Below are positions 24,276 to 36,619 of a stretch of 64,000 nt of DNA, one piece after another. The notes beneath the pieces are model-generated. The model had not been told where the DNA came from. It did not search any database and saw only the letters and a list, made by a program, of their open reading frames with translations. The stretch is from Halichondria panicea (lineage: Eukaryota > Porifera > Demospongiae > Suberitida > Halichondriidae). Within the stretch, counting starts at the first letter, position 1; every line of letters begins with the position of its first letter. The stretch is taken from NCBI RefSeq assembly GCF_963675165.1, contig NC_087390.1, positions 4,907,301-4,971,300 on the forward strand, given 5' to 3'. Position numbers and translations under genes: made by a program.

Positions 24276-25690
24276 CATTCAACACAATGGTAGACTCAGC
24301 CAGGAGGTACACAACATTCTCTTTACCAAACACCTCCACAAAGTCCTCACTTCTGTAGTGGATCTGCAGTACAGTTGAGGGAAATGTTAGTACATTACAC
24401 AAAGCTAGTTATGCCAAAGTAAAGTATTAGCTTATAATTATTAAACTAGTTTCGAGAAGTACATGTACATGTATGTAATCCTGCATTTGAAAACTGTCAA
24501 TACTCCTCCTATACGATGCATACAGAAGTGTAGCCTCGTCCCCAGGCTGAGTTATATTTACTATATAAATCACAAACTATTTTTTACTGTCCGTTCTATT
24601 AAAGAAAAATTGGTTTGGGAACGAGGCTAACAGAAGTGCAATACCATGTATTGACCACCATAGCAGTTATAGTCACATAGTACTGCAGTGGAGGAGAGGA
24701 GAGAGACCGCCTCAGTATAAGAAGTTCATTCACGTATATGTGACAGCTGTCCAATATTCTACTCTCTTACCTGAAAGGGAGCTACTGATCGTCTGTTGGC
24801 AGCATAACATCTCTGCAACTGTTTGATTAGCTTCAGTTGATCCTATGAACAAAATAGTAGCGCTGTAACAACTTAATTTCTGGCAACTCACCTTCGCACT
24901 CATGAGTTGTTCAAAAGAGCAGTCCACGGCCACCCTCACAGAGCTCGCTCCCTCGTCACTCATCTTCTTGTAGGACCCTCTCTGACTACCTGGAACACAT
25001 AGTAAACATGTCATCAGTGATTATAGCCTGCTGCAGAAATTGGCCACAGAATATTGATTTTACAGTCCTCAATATTTTCAACAGAGACTCAAGGGTCAAT
25101 AAGATCCCACCCATCAGTCTCTACTGCACACTAGCCCTTATTTACTTTTTGAGAAGCCTCCATCTTCCAGTCTGGTCTTCTTTGGTGGAGGGAGTCCTCC
25201 CAAAGCTTGTCTGCTTCTGTCTCTCTTTCTTCTCACCTTGGATTCCTGCCTGTATCAGCAAACAGAAGAACACAAACACTTTCATTGTTCATTGTGCAGT
25301 AAGCAGCCCATAGATACTAGAAAATACATAGTATCTATGCACAGGCACTCATTTTTTCTGCAAAGCACTGTCAAGTGACTATTCCTTAGCTACCGGTAGT
25401 AGTAGTCATGCCATGGCTGCTAACACCATTGATCGTCAGGTTAATGAATGCCGTTCAAGATATTCTTTGTAAGGTAATCACCCTCACAAACACCTCCCCT
25501 GAGACTGCTCTATGCTAACCTCCACTGTAACTCTCATTTCATTTTCTCCCATTTTTTCAACTTCTTTTGATGCTTCAATTTCTTCTTCCACTGAGTCTTG
25601 CTCATGGCCTCAGGGAGTGTGTCTATGGAGAACTGGACCACCCACTCAGCACAGTCATCTCTGGGCCCTGGACTGCTGTCAGTGGAGGGT
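24276..25690 (-). pseudogene. TRMT10-like tRNA methyltransferase relic (copy C)
   Basis: Exons on the minus strand: 25538-25690, 25146-25249, 24892-24989, 24771-24842 and 24276-24363. It has the same three lesions as copies A and B (first donor lost at base 25537, MITE in the core exon at 24531-24629, later SPOUT exons absent). It lies head-to-head with gene 3. Confidence 0.75.
24531..24629. mobile_element. 99-bp MITE, copy in TRMT10 relic C
   Basis: Same sequence, same site and same ACAGAAGTG flanks as 501-599 and 13026-13124. Confidence 0.75.
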
Positions 25691-25878
25691 CTGTTAGACA
25701 GAAAGTGGATATCATGGGTGAGTGTGTACTGTCCTCACTTGTCTCCACTGAGTGCTGTCTCTTTGTGAACTGGTGGACTCACTTTCTTGGTTCATTGCAA
25801 ATGCATGGTAATGATCATGGAGGTAGAAAGCTGAAGAGGGGGTGGGACATGACAACTAATCCCAAGAACAATGAAAAG

Positions 25879-28800
25879 ATGGCAGAGCTAGAGATATCTC
25901 GATCTGGACAGGTATGAGCTAGCTAGCCATGAGCAGCGATCCTCCTCTGGGTATGAGGTGTATAAATAAATATTTTTCTTGTAAATTGTTCCATGAATCA
26001 GTACTACACATGATATATAAATAGGGAGTCTGCTAACACTTCGAATATTCATGCATTTCTGGACGGCAACGATTTTGCTTGTCATGTTCCAGTAAAAATA
26101 ATAGCAAATTAATAGTAAATCTTTTTCCATCTAATCCGGATGGATTGTGTGTCTGGCATCTAATTTCCTTATCCCATGTAGACTCATGACATCCTCCATC
26201 CCTCAACATCTCTGGAGTGGGAGGAGTGGCAGGAATGGCCTCCTCTACCAGTGGGGATGATGAATGCCTCTTTAGTGTATCTGAATGGAACACTCTATGT
26301 CGGGGGAAAGTTTACTACTGATTTGAGAGCTGCTGCTTCACTGTACTCATTCAAACCTGGAGTTGACAGCACATGGACAGTGACAGTCACACCCACCTAT
26401 TGGTATACCCTTGTCGTCCATGACTCTGAACTGCTACTGGTGGGTGGGAAAGAGTATCCTATCAAAGAGATAACAAACAAAGTCTTCACGATGAGGGATG
26501 GACAGTTTGTTGAAGTACTGCCTCCTATGAAGGAGAGACGAGTGTCACCATCTGCTGTCAGTAGTGGGTCTGCACTAATTGTGGCTGGAGGGCGGAATAT
26601 CTCAAGAGTACTCTCCTCTGTGGAAGTGTTCAAAGATGGTCAGTGGACGACTGCTCCCTCCCTACCACGTGCAGCATATGAGATGAAGTCTGCTCTCTAT
26701 GGTGACCAGTGGTACCTGATCACATATGAGGGAAAAGTATTCTGTGCATCACTACAATCACTCATATCTGGAGCCGACCAGTTACCATGGGAGACGCTAC
26801 CTGATGCTCCTAATCACTTTTCAGCTGCTGCCTTCTTTGGTGGCCATCTCTTGTCTATTGGAGGGGGTATCCCTGACCCCACAACCATCCATGCCTTCTC
26901 CACATTCACTCAGTCCTGGGAACATGTTGCTGACCTGCCTCCATTACTGTATAGTAACCCAACAGCTGTTGCCCTGTCGAGCAAACAATTAATTGTGAGC
27001 GATGGTGCTAGAGTACTTCACGGAAAACTTAAGGGTGAGTTAGTTTTATGCCACAAATACTGTGCAATACAAATGCACAACCGTCATACAACCCTAGCTT
27101 TTCGCCTCACTTGAAATACACAAGTAGAAAACATAAGTTGACCACTTAAGGGGACCACATTATACCTGTGTACACAGACTACAGTCACTATTCTACTAAA
27201 GTAGCATACATGCACATTTATTTTAGCTTCTAATTCCAAGTTCTAACGTGCTTAACAGAACATAATCTTTATTCACTGACACACACACACTTCACAGTGA
27301 CTCCATTTGATGCTGACAGTCACTTCACTATGAGAGCTATTGATCGCCTCAAAGTCTCAGCAGGAATCTCTGTGAAAGAGGAGCTTGTACAACACGCCTC
27401 ACGCACTGCCTTCCTAGCTGTTGCTGGTGTGGATGTTCGGGAGATGTACAACTACATCTTGGGAGAGTGGGCGTCAGGACGTGGACCACACCCACCCACA
27501 TGGGCAGAGCTGTTCAGAGCTCTCAAGGAGATGGGCTTGAGTGAGCTGGCTGGTCGGATGGAGAAGTACTTGAGAGGGTCAGTTCTTGAGGACCCACCTC
27601 GACCACCCCCTGATGAGGAAGGTGACTCAGAGGAAGAGAAAGATGGTGAGATAATCAGTGATTATCTGTTTTTAACGTTTAATATTCCACAGATGAAACA
27701 CCAGAGCAAGAAATTCTGAGGCTAAACAATGTGCTGGTTGAGTACATTAGTGCTAATACTCTACTGAAGAAGGAGAATATTCAATTGAAGAAGGCGAATA
27801 TCAACCCTGAGCATCATTTGAAATCTGAGAAGGTGAAAGAAGAGCAACTAGACCCAGCTTCTATCAAAGAGGAGCCAACATTTGACAAAGGTTTGAAACA
27901 ATTTCTTTGGACAATGTACAAACAAAGATGAACTTGTTGTTTGTAGATAATCAGTCGCCCTCATCTCCCCTGAAGCATATCAAACAGGAAACCATAGAGA
28001 CCACTAAAGGTGAGTGATGGTATCAGCAGTAGTTGTAGGGTCAACCACTGTAGGTTGAATCACAGAACATGAATACCGTATAGCAGGTAATTTTCGGGGG
28101 ACAAAATATTCGTGGTTCAGCAATATTGAGACATTTCGTGGATAATATTTTCGTGGTTGCTGCTTGGATTGTAGGTAAAGGTAGGCAAGGTTGCTTCATT
28201 CGTGGGTAAAATATTCGTGGTCAGACCTCCAACCACGAAAACCACGAATATTTTGCCCCACGAAAATTACCAGCTATACGGTACATTGTATTTTTTAGAA
28301 CAAGCGTCCATTTGTCCGCATAGCAGTGAATGTTTACATCTATAATATTTATGCAAATACGTACTTCATGCATGTATGTATATCTATCTGCAGTGAAAAG
28401 TGAAGAACCAGTCTCACAATTAATTGTGAGCGATGGTGCTAGAGTACTTCACGGAAAACTTAAGGGTGAGTTAGTTTTATACCGCAAATACTGTGCAATA
28501 CAAATGCACAACCGTCGTCATACAACCGTAGCTTTTCACTTCACTTGAAATACACAAGCTTTTATTAAAATAGAAAACATAAGTTGACCCACTTAAGGTT
28601 ACGGTCAACCGTTTGCTCATTAATTATTCATGAGCTAGATCTAGTGATCTTTTCCAGCTAGAATGATCTGGAAGTCCAGCTGAAACGCAGTAGTCATTTC
28701 ATGGCTCGAATAGACATTTTTACTATAAAGCTTAGGTACAGTCTACTGTAGCTTCACTATATGCAGGGCGGGTCGAAGAGATATTTCGAAAAAAGGCTAC

Positions 28801-31352
28801 TGAAAGCTCACAAGAGGCTGTTTTCCTTGGCTCTGGCCGCCATTTTAAGTGGAGTTAGTCTACATATTATTATTTTGTGAGAGTTTGTTGGCCTGGAAAG
28901 AAAAAAACGCTTCGACCCGCCCTCCAGAATGGTAAGAAGCATCATATAAGAGCAAGAACACAGAGCTACATGTAGAAGTGTTTTTGGAAGTTTAAAATGA
29001 CTACTAGTTTTGTGTTGTTTCTAGTAACTTGATGATCGCTCAGAGTTTCCACTGGAAAATGTTTTGAAGATTGATACTTGTCATACAGGATGATACACCA
29101 ATATATTTATCATGTGTGTGCTTCAAATTTTTATCATGGCATTTATAGTTTCACAAAAATCATTATAAGAAAATCATGAATATTCATGAGCAAACTGTTT
29201 ACCGTAACCTTAAGTGTGTACAGTGGGACCACATTATACCTGTGTACACAGACTACGGTCAATATTCTACTAAAGTAGCGTACATGCACATTTATTTTTG
29301 CTTCTAATTCCAAGTTTTAACATGCTTAACAGAACATAATAGCTAGTTAATTATGAACCCTTTGTGTGAATGGATTCATTAGGTGGAGAAAGTTCTGTGA
29401 CTGAATTGAGAGCTGAAGTGAAGCGACGGCTACCAGAGTATGAGAGTCTGGAGGCGGAGCTGGATCAGTTAACATATGATTATAACTATCTAGCTGACAA
29501 GATTCACCAGCTAGAAAAAGGTACAAAAATCGATTGTATAATCAGTTAGGTATTCAGCTGTGACCATACAGAAAATGAGCATCTGCGAAACGAGAATTAT
29601 CATCTCCGAGCCGAGAGCAAAGGACTGGTTCTAGAGAAGCAGGAACTCAAGGTTGAACCAGGTGAGTCACAGAGGGTGAATTAGCCTCGACCCCAGGCCG
29701 ATTTGTCTCCAATTTAACGCTAGGTCGCCTCCTCGGCCTGGTAATGATTAATCTTGGCGTGACCGAAACTGTACATTCATTGATAATAATTTGTGCCATG
29801 TACTGTACAATGTAAAATCTTTGTTCTTCAGTACAGTGGCTAAAAATACAGTGATATAATCATAAATGACACTAGAGTGCTAGTCCATGTGGTCAATCGA
29901 GATAATGGCTGTTTTTTTGTAGAGTGTACTTCGTCCATATAAATAGACAGATGTTTAGAAGTAAGGATCTCAAACAAGAGCTTCCAGAGAGGCTCAATAC
30001 TGCATTGGATATGCCTGCTAAGCCTTCAGGTGGCATGACAAAGATTGTGTGTTCACAGTGTATCAGAATCCTGACATTACTGGCCAGATAGCAACTAAAG
30101 TGTTGAAAGAGCCATATCTAGGCTTGAGGCTATTATGCTCCAAATTTTACCAGTTATTCTATTCTCCAATTCCCAAGCTATAGCCTATTATTCTCAGTGA
30201 TTTAGCCCATTATTCTCATAAAAAATCATTAAAGTCACAATAAAAATCATCTTTTGATAAATTGCAACACAAGTGAAGTCTCTACATAATTATAATGATA
30301 TAATATGTACATAGTCCTGAAGAGCATTGTCTTGCTGATCACCAAACGAAGTGCCCTGAGTTGATCCAGCATCGATATGTCTCTACTTGTTGGAACTGGA
30401 ATTGGCTTCAGTAGGTTCAGTAATCTAATCTCTTGATTTTCTAGCTAGCTAGCTAGCCTTACCGGTAAAGACAGACCATAGTACTAATCTCTTGATTTTC
30501 TTCAGATTCCATATAAAGTACTAGTAGTCTACTATACTGTCTATGGTCTGTCTTTACCGGTAAGGCTATCCCAATGAATATAGATATAAACAACCATCGG
30601 ATCTCCCCATGTGATACTGTAAAGTACCTTGGTGTTACTATCAATAATGATCTAAAATGGGCATGTCACATACACAACACCTGCAAGAAGGCCAAACAAC
30701 ATCTTGGCTTCATCCATCGCAAGTTCCATAAATCACCACCTCAGATCAGGAACCAGATCTACCGCACGGCTGTTCTGCCTAAGTTAGACTATTGCGGTGC
30801 AGTCTGGGACCCTCATCACCACACAGATATAAAAAAACTGGAAAGCGTCCAAAAATTTGCAGGGAAAATTGTAACGAAGCAGTGGAGGGCAGAATACCCT
30901 GACCTGCTTGCCTCCTTAAACTGGAAACCTCTGTCATCTCGAAGGAAAAACCAAAAACTGAAAGTCTGCTTTAATATACTTAATAATTTATCAATAATAT
31001 CTCCCAATGTTTTCACCCTCCATCCTCGCCCTTCCCCCCGTCACCCTCATAATCAAATTATTTTTAAACCATATGTTAAAACCCTAGCCCATAGACATTC
31101 CTTTTTTGTAAGCGTAATCCCCATTTGGAATTCCCTTCCCCTAAATGTTATCAGTAGCCCTAGCCCATCTGCTTTTAAATTATCCCTGTCAAAATTATAG
31201 CAATAAGTTAAAAATTTTTTTTTTTTCCTTTTTTCTTTTTTTCACTTAAGTACACCTGCACCTGCACCTTTACTTTTTGGTTATGGACTGACTTCATTAT
31301 TAGCTTCATTTAGCTACCTTGTCATATCCTGTATGCTTCCTCTGCATCAAAC

Positions 31353-31388
<36 letters not shown>

Positions 31389-34300
31389 TAGCTAGCTAGC
31401 TAGAAATTTATAAATCAAGAGATTAGATTACTGAACCTACTGCATGAAGCCAATTCCAGTTCCAACAAGTAGAGACATATCGATGCTGGATCAACTCAAG
31501 CTAGCTAGCTGCATATGCAGTCTAGTCCAGATAAGAGTACAATCAAATCAATGGTAATTGTGCTTTATTTAGAATGCTAACCACATGGAATAATTATTCC
31601 CACCCACTCTACCGTTTATTCCCGCATAATTCCTAATGCTTCAAGCTACCTATTATTCTCAAAATTATGCTCGCATAAATCGCCGCATCCCTAGCCATAT
31701 CCACTTCAGTGGTTTTAGTACAGGTACGTAGTTCTATAAGATTAGCCCCTTAGGAAGAGTGGGACTGGGGCAATGAGTACGACGGGGGTTGGAGAGGAAA
31801 GGCTCGATTTTGCTCCTGTATACAATGATACTTAAATTCATCATTCTATACTATACGGGTTCCATATCAATAATTATTCAACGAAATTTAAAACGTGACG
31901 TCTTCAGAATTGCACGAAACTTGGTATGTGTATAAGGAATGGTATGATAACATCTCAGAAAAAATGTTGGGTTTGTAAACAATAATTATGGCTTCTGAGA
32001 TTGAAAAAATGCAGAAATTCCCTACTTTTAGGAACTGGCTGCTGTTAGTTACACTGTAACTTTCTAACCATGATGTATGTGTATCTGCAGTGAAAAGTGA
32101 GGAACCAGTCTCACAGCTAATACCTTTGGGACTGTCTACTGTACAGCATCATGCAATACCATTCAGTGAGTTAGGTACCTCATTTGCATTGTTCTATACT
32201 GTTACCTCCACTCAGTCCTCCCTGGTGTTGAAGTGGTGGCCAGCACGTGTGTGATCGTCACAAACTCACCCCAAACCTTCCACTGGGTTGGCTATGGGTT
32301 CAAGCTCACCATACCCCCGGGCTCCCTGCCAGCTGGTGTTGACCAGTGTCGACTAGACATCAAGGCCAGTGTAGCTGGACATTACCAGTTTCCTGACAAT
32401 CTCCAGTTGATCAGCGGTGTCTTCTGGATGCGTCCTTATCCGTCGGGTAAATTCCAACAACAGCTGACAGTCGAGATACAACACTGTGCCAAGATGACCA
32501 GCTCCACTAAGCTCTCATTTGTGAGAGCACATTGCTCCCAGGAGAGTCTGCCCTACACATTCAAGCAGCTTGAAGGGCGTGGCTCCTTCACTGAGCACAG
32601 CTCGTATGGATCACTGGAGCTGAGCCACTTTAGTGGACTGGCTGTAACTGGAGAGGATGTGGAGAGAGTGTACACTGCCAGCCTCTACTACCTTGGCTCA
32701 GAGCTGCATAGCAGGGAAATACATTTTGTCGTCAACTGGGATAATGAGATTCATAAAACAGTAAGTGATAGTTTTATTCTCACAACCTGAATTCATTATT
32801 TTGTTACAGCATGTGAGTGAGGAGTACTCCTCTAAAAGAGCTGTTCTCGGAGTGAATCATTTTGTTGAGTTTGAGGAGGACAGTTTAACACTGGATATTC
32901 CTATGGCTGGTGCTAAAGTCAAGGGAGGATGGAAAATAACACCAATGTTTCATCCTACGGTAGGAAGTATGATTTTCAATAGCATACTTACATCATCTGT
33001 ATAGCTTATATAGGCCATCATAATGAATTACAAAATTGTATATAGGTCATCAAGAAGCATGTTGATCAGTTCAAGCCTGGACAGAGAATTCCCTACTGCC
33101 ACTTGAAAGCCGAGATGACAAACAAGCGAAAGAAATCTGCTACAAAGCTATTCCACCAAGTCAAGCTAGTGGGTGCAAAAGATCCTTACAATATCATTAC
33201 AATGGATCTGGACCCCCAGCGAACTCTTCCAGGTCAGAACGATGTGTTATTTTTGGTATTTTAATATTTTCTACAGAAACTACGTTTGGTGACCTGGTAG
33301 TCTTCAAACCTGCTGTGTCGTCTCAAGGGAATGGTAAGTCAGCAATATCAGCTTACCATGTATGTGCTGTAGATCATTGCATACAAAACGTGTACAGTAT
33401 TTATAAACTGATGTGCTATAATAAGTGTTTACAGAACACAGAAGAGAATGTTACTTTTATGCATGAACCACACATTTATATTCAATAATTAATACCACGG
33501 GCTTATACCTTAAGGTGACATATTTTCGTGAGTATTAATTTCTGTGAATGAGAGTAAAATCGCAAAAATATGTTACCAGCAAAATGAGCTAAACAGTGAA
33601 ATTGCAGACAAATCTACCTGTGAAAATATGTCACCTTAAGAAGAGTGCATGCAACTCACTCTCTACCCTATGTTATCCAGAGAAGGTACAACGTATGGGT
33701 TGACCTTTTTCCCAATCGGTCGCTAATGAATTACTCCCGTATTGCATTCCGCAGCATGACAAGATGTAACGCCCACATAATTTGTGTGTTGACTCAGCAG
33801 GTATTTTATGCACATCAGCATTATTTTATTCTTCGTGTTTATGTCTTCTGAAGAGGCGTCTTCTATCAATCTTAGTACATTAGAAATCTACTAGAAGTGT
33901 TACATTGATGGGCAGGAGCCTATAGAAAGCGCAACATACACTATAATATTCTAGCTCATTTCTTCAACTACGACTATGCTAATGCCTATTCATTTTCTTA
34001 TGTCACAGGATATAGCTAGGCATTGTTTATAACTACTGTGGAGTACTGAGAATAGCCTGAGTTGCATGCCCTCTTCTCTTTATAAGCCCTTAATTATTAC
34101 AATGCCTTCTATTTCTGTACAGAGGCTAATGAATTGCTGATGCAACCTCAGTCACATGCGACTCATTACCCACCCTCCCTTGGACCACCTCACTATCCTG
34201 TGGCCTCACACTCTCGGAACATGTCAGGTGAGCCAGTGTTTAGTAATTATATTGCTCTAATACTACTTGAATTAATGGTCAAACTAATGCACTTTTCTTT

Positions 34301-36249
34301 TATTAACGTTAAGGCCAGCAGGCAAAATAGATTCCTTGTTTCTCATCAGCCCCCGCTTGTGGTAAAAGTATGCCTCCTTAATTTTCATTGTTGTTCTAAA
34401 GCATTAACACACCCCTTAATTTCCTATCACCTTTATAATAAAGTGCATATGATGTGCCATGTGCTGATAACCTTAAAATATTCGCTGTTTTTCTGTGTAA
34501 TTTTGATGACGCAATAATTATAATCAACGACCTTCTCGATCCCTCATGCAAATTGAGGAAGTGGCTGGTGAGAAACAAGCAATCTACTTTTGCCTGCCTA
34601 AGGATCAAAGTTAATGACGTCACTATATTATTCTCACACTCTACACACACATAATTATATAGGCATTCAATTTGTTGTAAACGAGGATGATAAAGGAGAT
34701 AAGAATCAATTAGGCACTAATGATTTGCAAGATGTGTTCTCTCAATTGGTGGAAGCTGCTAAAGATTGGTTTGAGTTAGGCCTCGCTTTGGGGATTAAAG
34801 TTGACATCCTTGAGGGAATTGATTCTAATAAGAACAGCGATAGAGCTCGCTTGCGTGAAATGCTGACCCACTGGTTGCGATCTTCACCTTCTCGTACATG
34901 GAGTGACATTTGCAACGGCCTCAGAAGTGCCACTGTCAAACAAATCAATCTGGCAGATAAAATTGAGAAGAAATACAAAGGTACAATCATCCAAACATGC
35001 TTATACAACTAAAGCATGCACACATTGCTTTCATTTTTAGTCGACTTAAGACTGGGTATACATGTATAAGGCACGGTATATGGTAGCCTCGATCCCAGGC
35101 CGCACTTCCCACTTCACTTAGGGAAGTGGGCCTGGTATCGACTGCTTGCGCATGCGCTAATATCCCCCCGATATCTGGGGGCTTTGGCGTATATGCTCAG
35201 TAAAACTATGACATCACAACGAACGGAAGTGGATTGAAGGAAGTAGATATATAGAAAGTTCGATTGAAGGTTCTAGCCCATCGGATAGCATTCTCTGATA
35301 GCTACCTTTAGCCTGCTATGTTAACAAAAGACTCAGCCTGCAACAGTGTGGATGACGATCGTCTGAAAGGAGTGAAAGCTGACAAGAGCCTATATGGACA
35401 GACCACGCCCATTTAACACTAACTTTGGTGAAAGTCTACTATACTACTGCTACTGATTCTATCAGAAGAAAATAGCAGTACAACAAACCTACACAGCTCT
35501 GTCTCTAGCTAGCTAGCTATATAGCTCTGTGTATGACTTTTAAGATATTTTCTCTGATGAATCCAGTATTATAGGAAATTTTACGGGAAAAAATATCCAA
35601 TAATTTGGCGCATGCGCAAGCAGTCGATAGCAGGCCTTCTTTCCTATGAAGGCCGGTGAAGGAGGCTAGGTATATAGATGCCTGAGTCAGGAAGTATTAT
35701 GGGCCACTTTGACAAAACGCGTACGCTTCCAAAAGTTCAGCATAATACTCTTTACACTACATGAACTGATATGAAACACTTGATCACCTTTAGCATAGTG
35801 CACTTTAATTTTCAGTAGATTATTGTACGAATATTAAAACACTAAAATATTTAAATAGGTGGCCTATACGAAAAGTTGCACCAATGAAAAATTACCTAGT
35901 ATACAGAAAAATAACCTGAATCACCTGATTGTTTTAATTATACATGCATGTATTAATAGCGTAGATTCCACATTTTTCCAGTATTATAAGTTTAGGTGAT
36001 TCATTACACCAACATTACTTTTTGTACCTTGCATCAGGAGTGTATGAAGACTTCATACACTCCTGCTTGCATCCATTATAGTTAACAGATATGTTCCCCA
36101 TGCAGAGGACACGTCCCGACCACGCCCCCTTACTGGTGAGAAGAGAGAGGCCACTGAACACACTGAGCAAGGTGAGACAGTCAGTTGTTGTGTTGGTCTA
36201 TTTTACTGGGGAGTGTCTCCATGCAGTTCCCCCCAAGAAACCTCGGTAA
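25879..36249 (+). CDS. Recombinant Kelch-ZU5-UPA-Death protein, gene 3
   Basis: Exons: 25879-25911, 26182-27034, 27298-27645, 27693-27890, 27947-28009, 28394-28465, 29383-29520, 29572-29661, 32091-32165, 32216-32760, 32810-32959, 33046-33232, 33277-33333, 34123-34227, 34663-34980, 36106-36171, 36227-36249. All join in phase for 1106 residues. Compared with gene 1 it adds a recombinant exon (28394-28465) and two more coiled-coil exons (LRAEVKRRLPEYESLEAELD; LRNENYHLRAESKG, ending in the SUMO-type LKVE). HFS is at residues 761-763 (bases 32626-32634). It also has an extra 19-residue exon (TTFGDLVVFKPAVSS) before the HYPPSLGPPHYP exon. The C-terminus stops early (VPPKKPR then TAA) through a Ser codon changed to a stop. 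An open stretch at about 29933-30028 is out of phase and was left out. Whether all exons are spliced together needs transcript evidence. Confidence 0.7.
28074..28283. mobile_element. MITE of the CCGTATAGC/ATTTTCG family in gene 3
   Basis: Near-identical to, and at the same intron position as, 4044-4253 in gene 1. It was duplicated with the surrounding segment. Confidence 0.7.
28394..28465 (+). other. In-frame hybrid exon of gene 3
   Basis: The exon begins as the short VKSEEPVSQ exon found before ZU5 in every copy. At about 28418-28422 it switches to the last part of the Kelch exon (QLIVSDGARVLHGKLK) and then to the Kelch exon's own donor and following intron. It is 72 bases, phase 1 at both ends and open. 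This is the scar of an unequal crossover between two array units, with a few bases of shared 'tcaca/acaatt' sequence at the junction. Confidence 0.8.
28597..29209. mobile_element. 613-bp TTAA-flanked MITE (piggyBac-like)
   Basis: Ends read GGTTACGGTCAACCGTTTGC and 'aaactgtttaccgtaacc', with 'tcatgaatattcatgagc' type words just inside. TTAA flanks it on both sides (28593-28596 and 29210-29213). Gene 2 has the empty site 'ccacttaagtgtgtaca', so the duplication of TTAA is direct. An inner foldback pairs 'gggcgggtcgaag' with 'cttcgacccgccc'. No transposase is encoded. TTAA targeting is the hallmark of piggyBac-type transposition. Confidence 0.75.
30357..31499 (+). mobile_element. 5'-truncated non-LTR retrotransposon inside an inverted repeat
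   Basis: Outer arms of about 100 bp (30357-30459 and 31385-31499) are inverted copies of each other ('gttggaactggaattggctt' and complement). Inside lies a retrotransposon 3' end: an RT fragment, a 3' UTR and a poly(A) run at 31358-31385. A shorter inverted pair ('taccggtaaagacagaccat' and complement) lies at about 30461-30566. The element most likely inserted into the loop of an older foldback, or the inverted part arose during a twin-primed insertion. It sits in an intron of gene 3. Confidence 0.65.
30574..31200 (+). pseudogene. Reverse transcriptase C-terminal fragment (non-LTR)
   Basis: An open frame of about 208 codons with the wording typical of the end of a non-LTR reverse transcriptase ORF: KYLGVTINNDLKW, then YRTAVLPKLDYCGAVWDPHH, then IWNSLPLNVI near the C-terminus. 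The catalytic YADD region and everything N-terminal are missing, so the copy cannot move itself. It belongs to the retrotransposon remnant at 30357-31499. Confidence 0.85.
33506..33641. mobile_element. Short MITE with ACCTTAAGGTGACATATTTT ends
   Basis: A 136-bp foldback: left 'taccttaaggtgacatattttcgtg' and right 'gaaaatatgtcaccttaag'. It lies in an intron of gene 3. Confidence 0.65.
35084..35669. mobile_element. MITE of the GCATGCGCAAGCAGTCGATA family, inverted copy
   Basis: Reverse-oriented copy of the element at 16417-16990, with the same ends. It lies in the intron between the Death exon and the next exon of gene 3, a different position from the copies in genes 2 and 4, so it is an independent insertion. 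Confidence 0.75.
36028..36073. repeat. 30-bp perfect hairpin with 8-bp target duplication
   Basis: CTTGCATC (36028-36035) is followed by a 30-bp insert whose two halves, AGGAGTGTATGAAG and CTTCATACACTCCT, are exact complements. CTTGCATC then repeats (36066-36073). The same spot in gene 2 (about 22065-22075) has a single CTTGCATC and no insert. Confidence 0.85.
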
Positions 36250-36619
36250 GAGGAGCAGTGAGGGAGGAGAATGGACTACGTACACTGTCCAGCTCGTCTG
36301 TTGATGGTCACCTCCTCAGAGAACAGATTGAGAAACACAAATTTATGCATGACACCCCAGATTGCTATACATGTTGATTCCAAAATGATTTTATATTTAT
36401 GTTCATTGCTATCATAATTAATTTTGAAGAAAATTTTATTATTTCGGAACTCTCTATAATGCTATATAATTGAATCCGTACATGCAGGATGATAATAAAT
36501 GTACGTTGTATATAATTATTATCGTACTTCATATGTATACAAAGTATCATAGCAAAAGGCCAGTGACTATAATTAAATATAATTATACATAATTATATAG
36601 ATCAGCTGGTTTTCAAGAG

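Noticed and set aside
29925-30032. Possible extra exon of gene 3 (MFRSKDLKQELPERLNTALD)
   Set aside because: It has an acceptor-like and a donor-like edge, but its open frame is out of phase with the neighbouring phase-1 exons.
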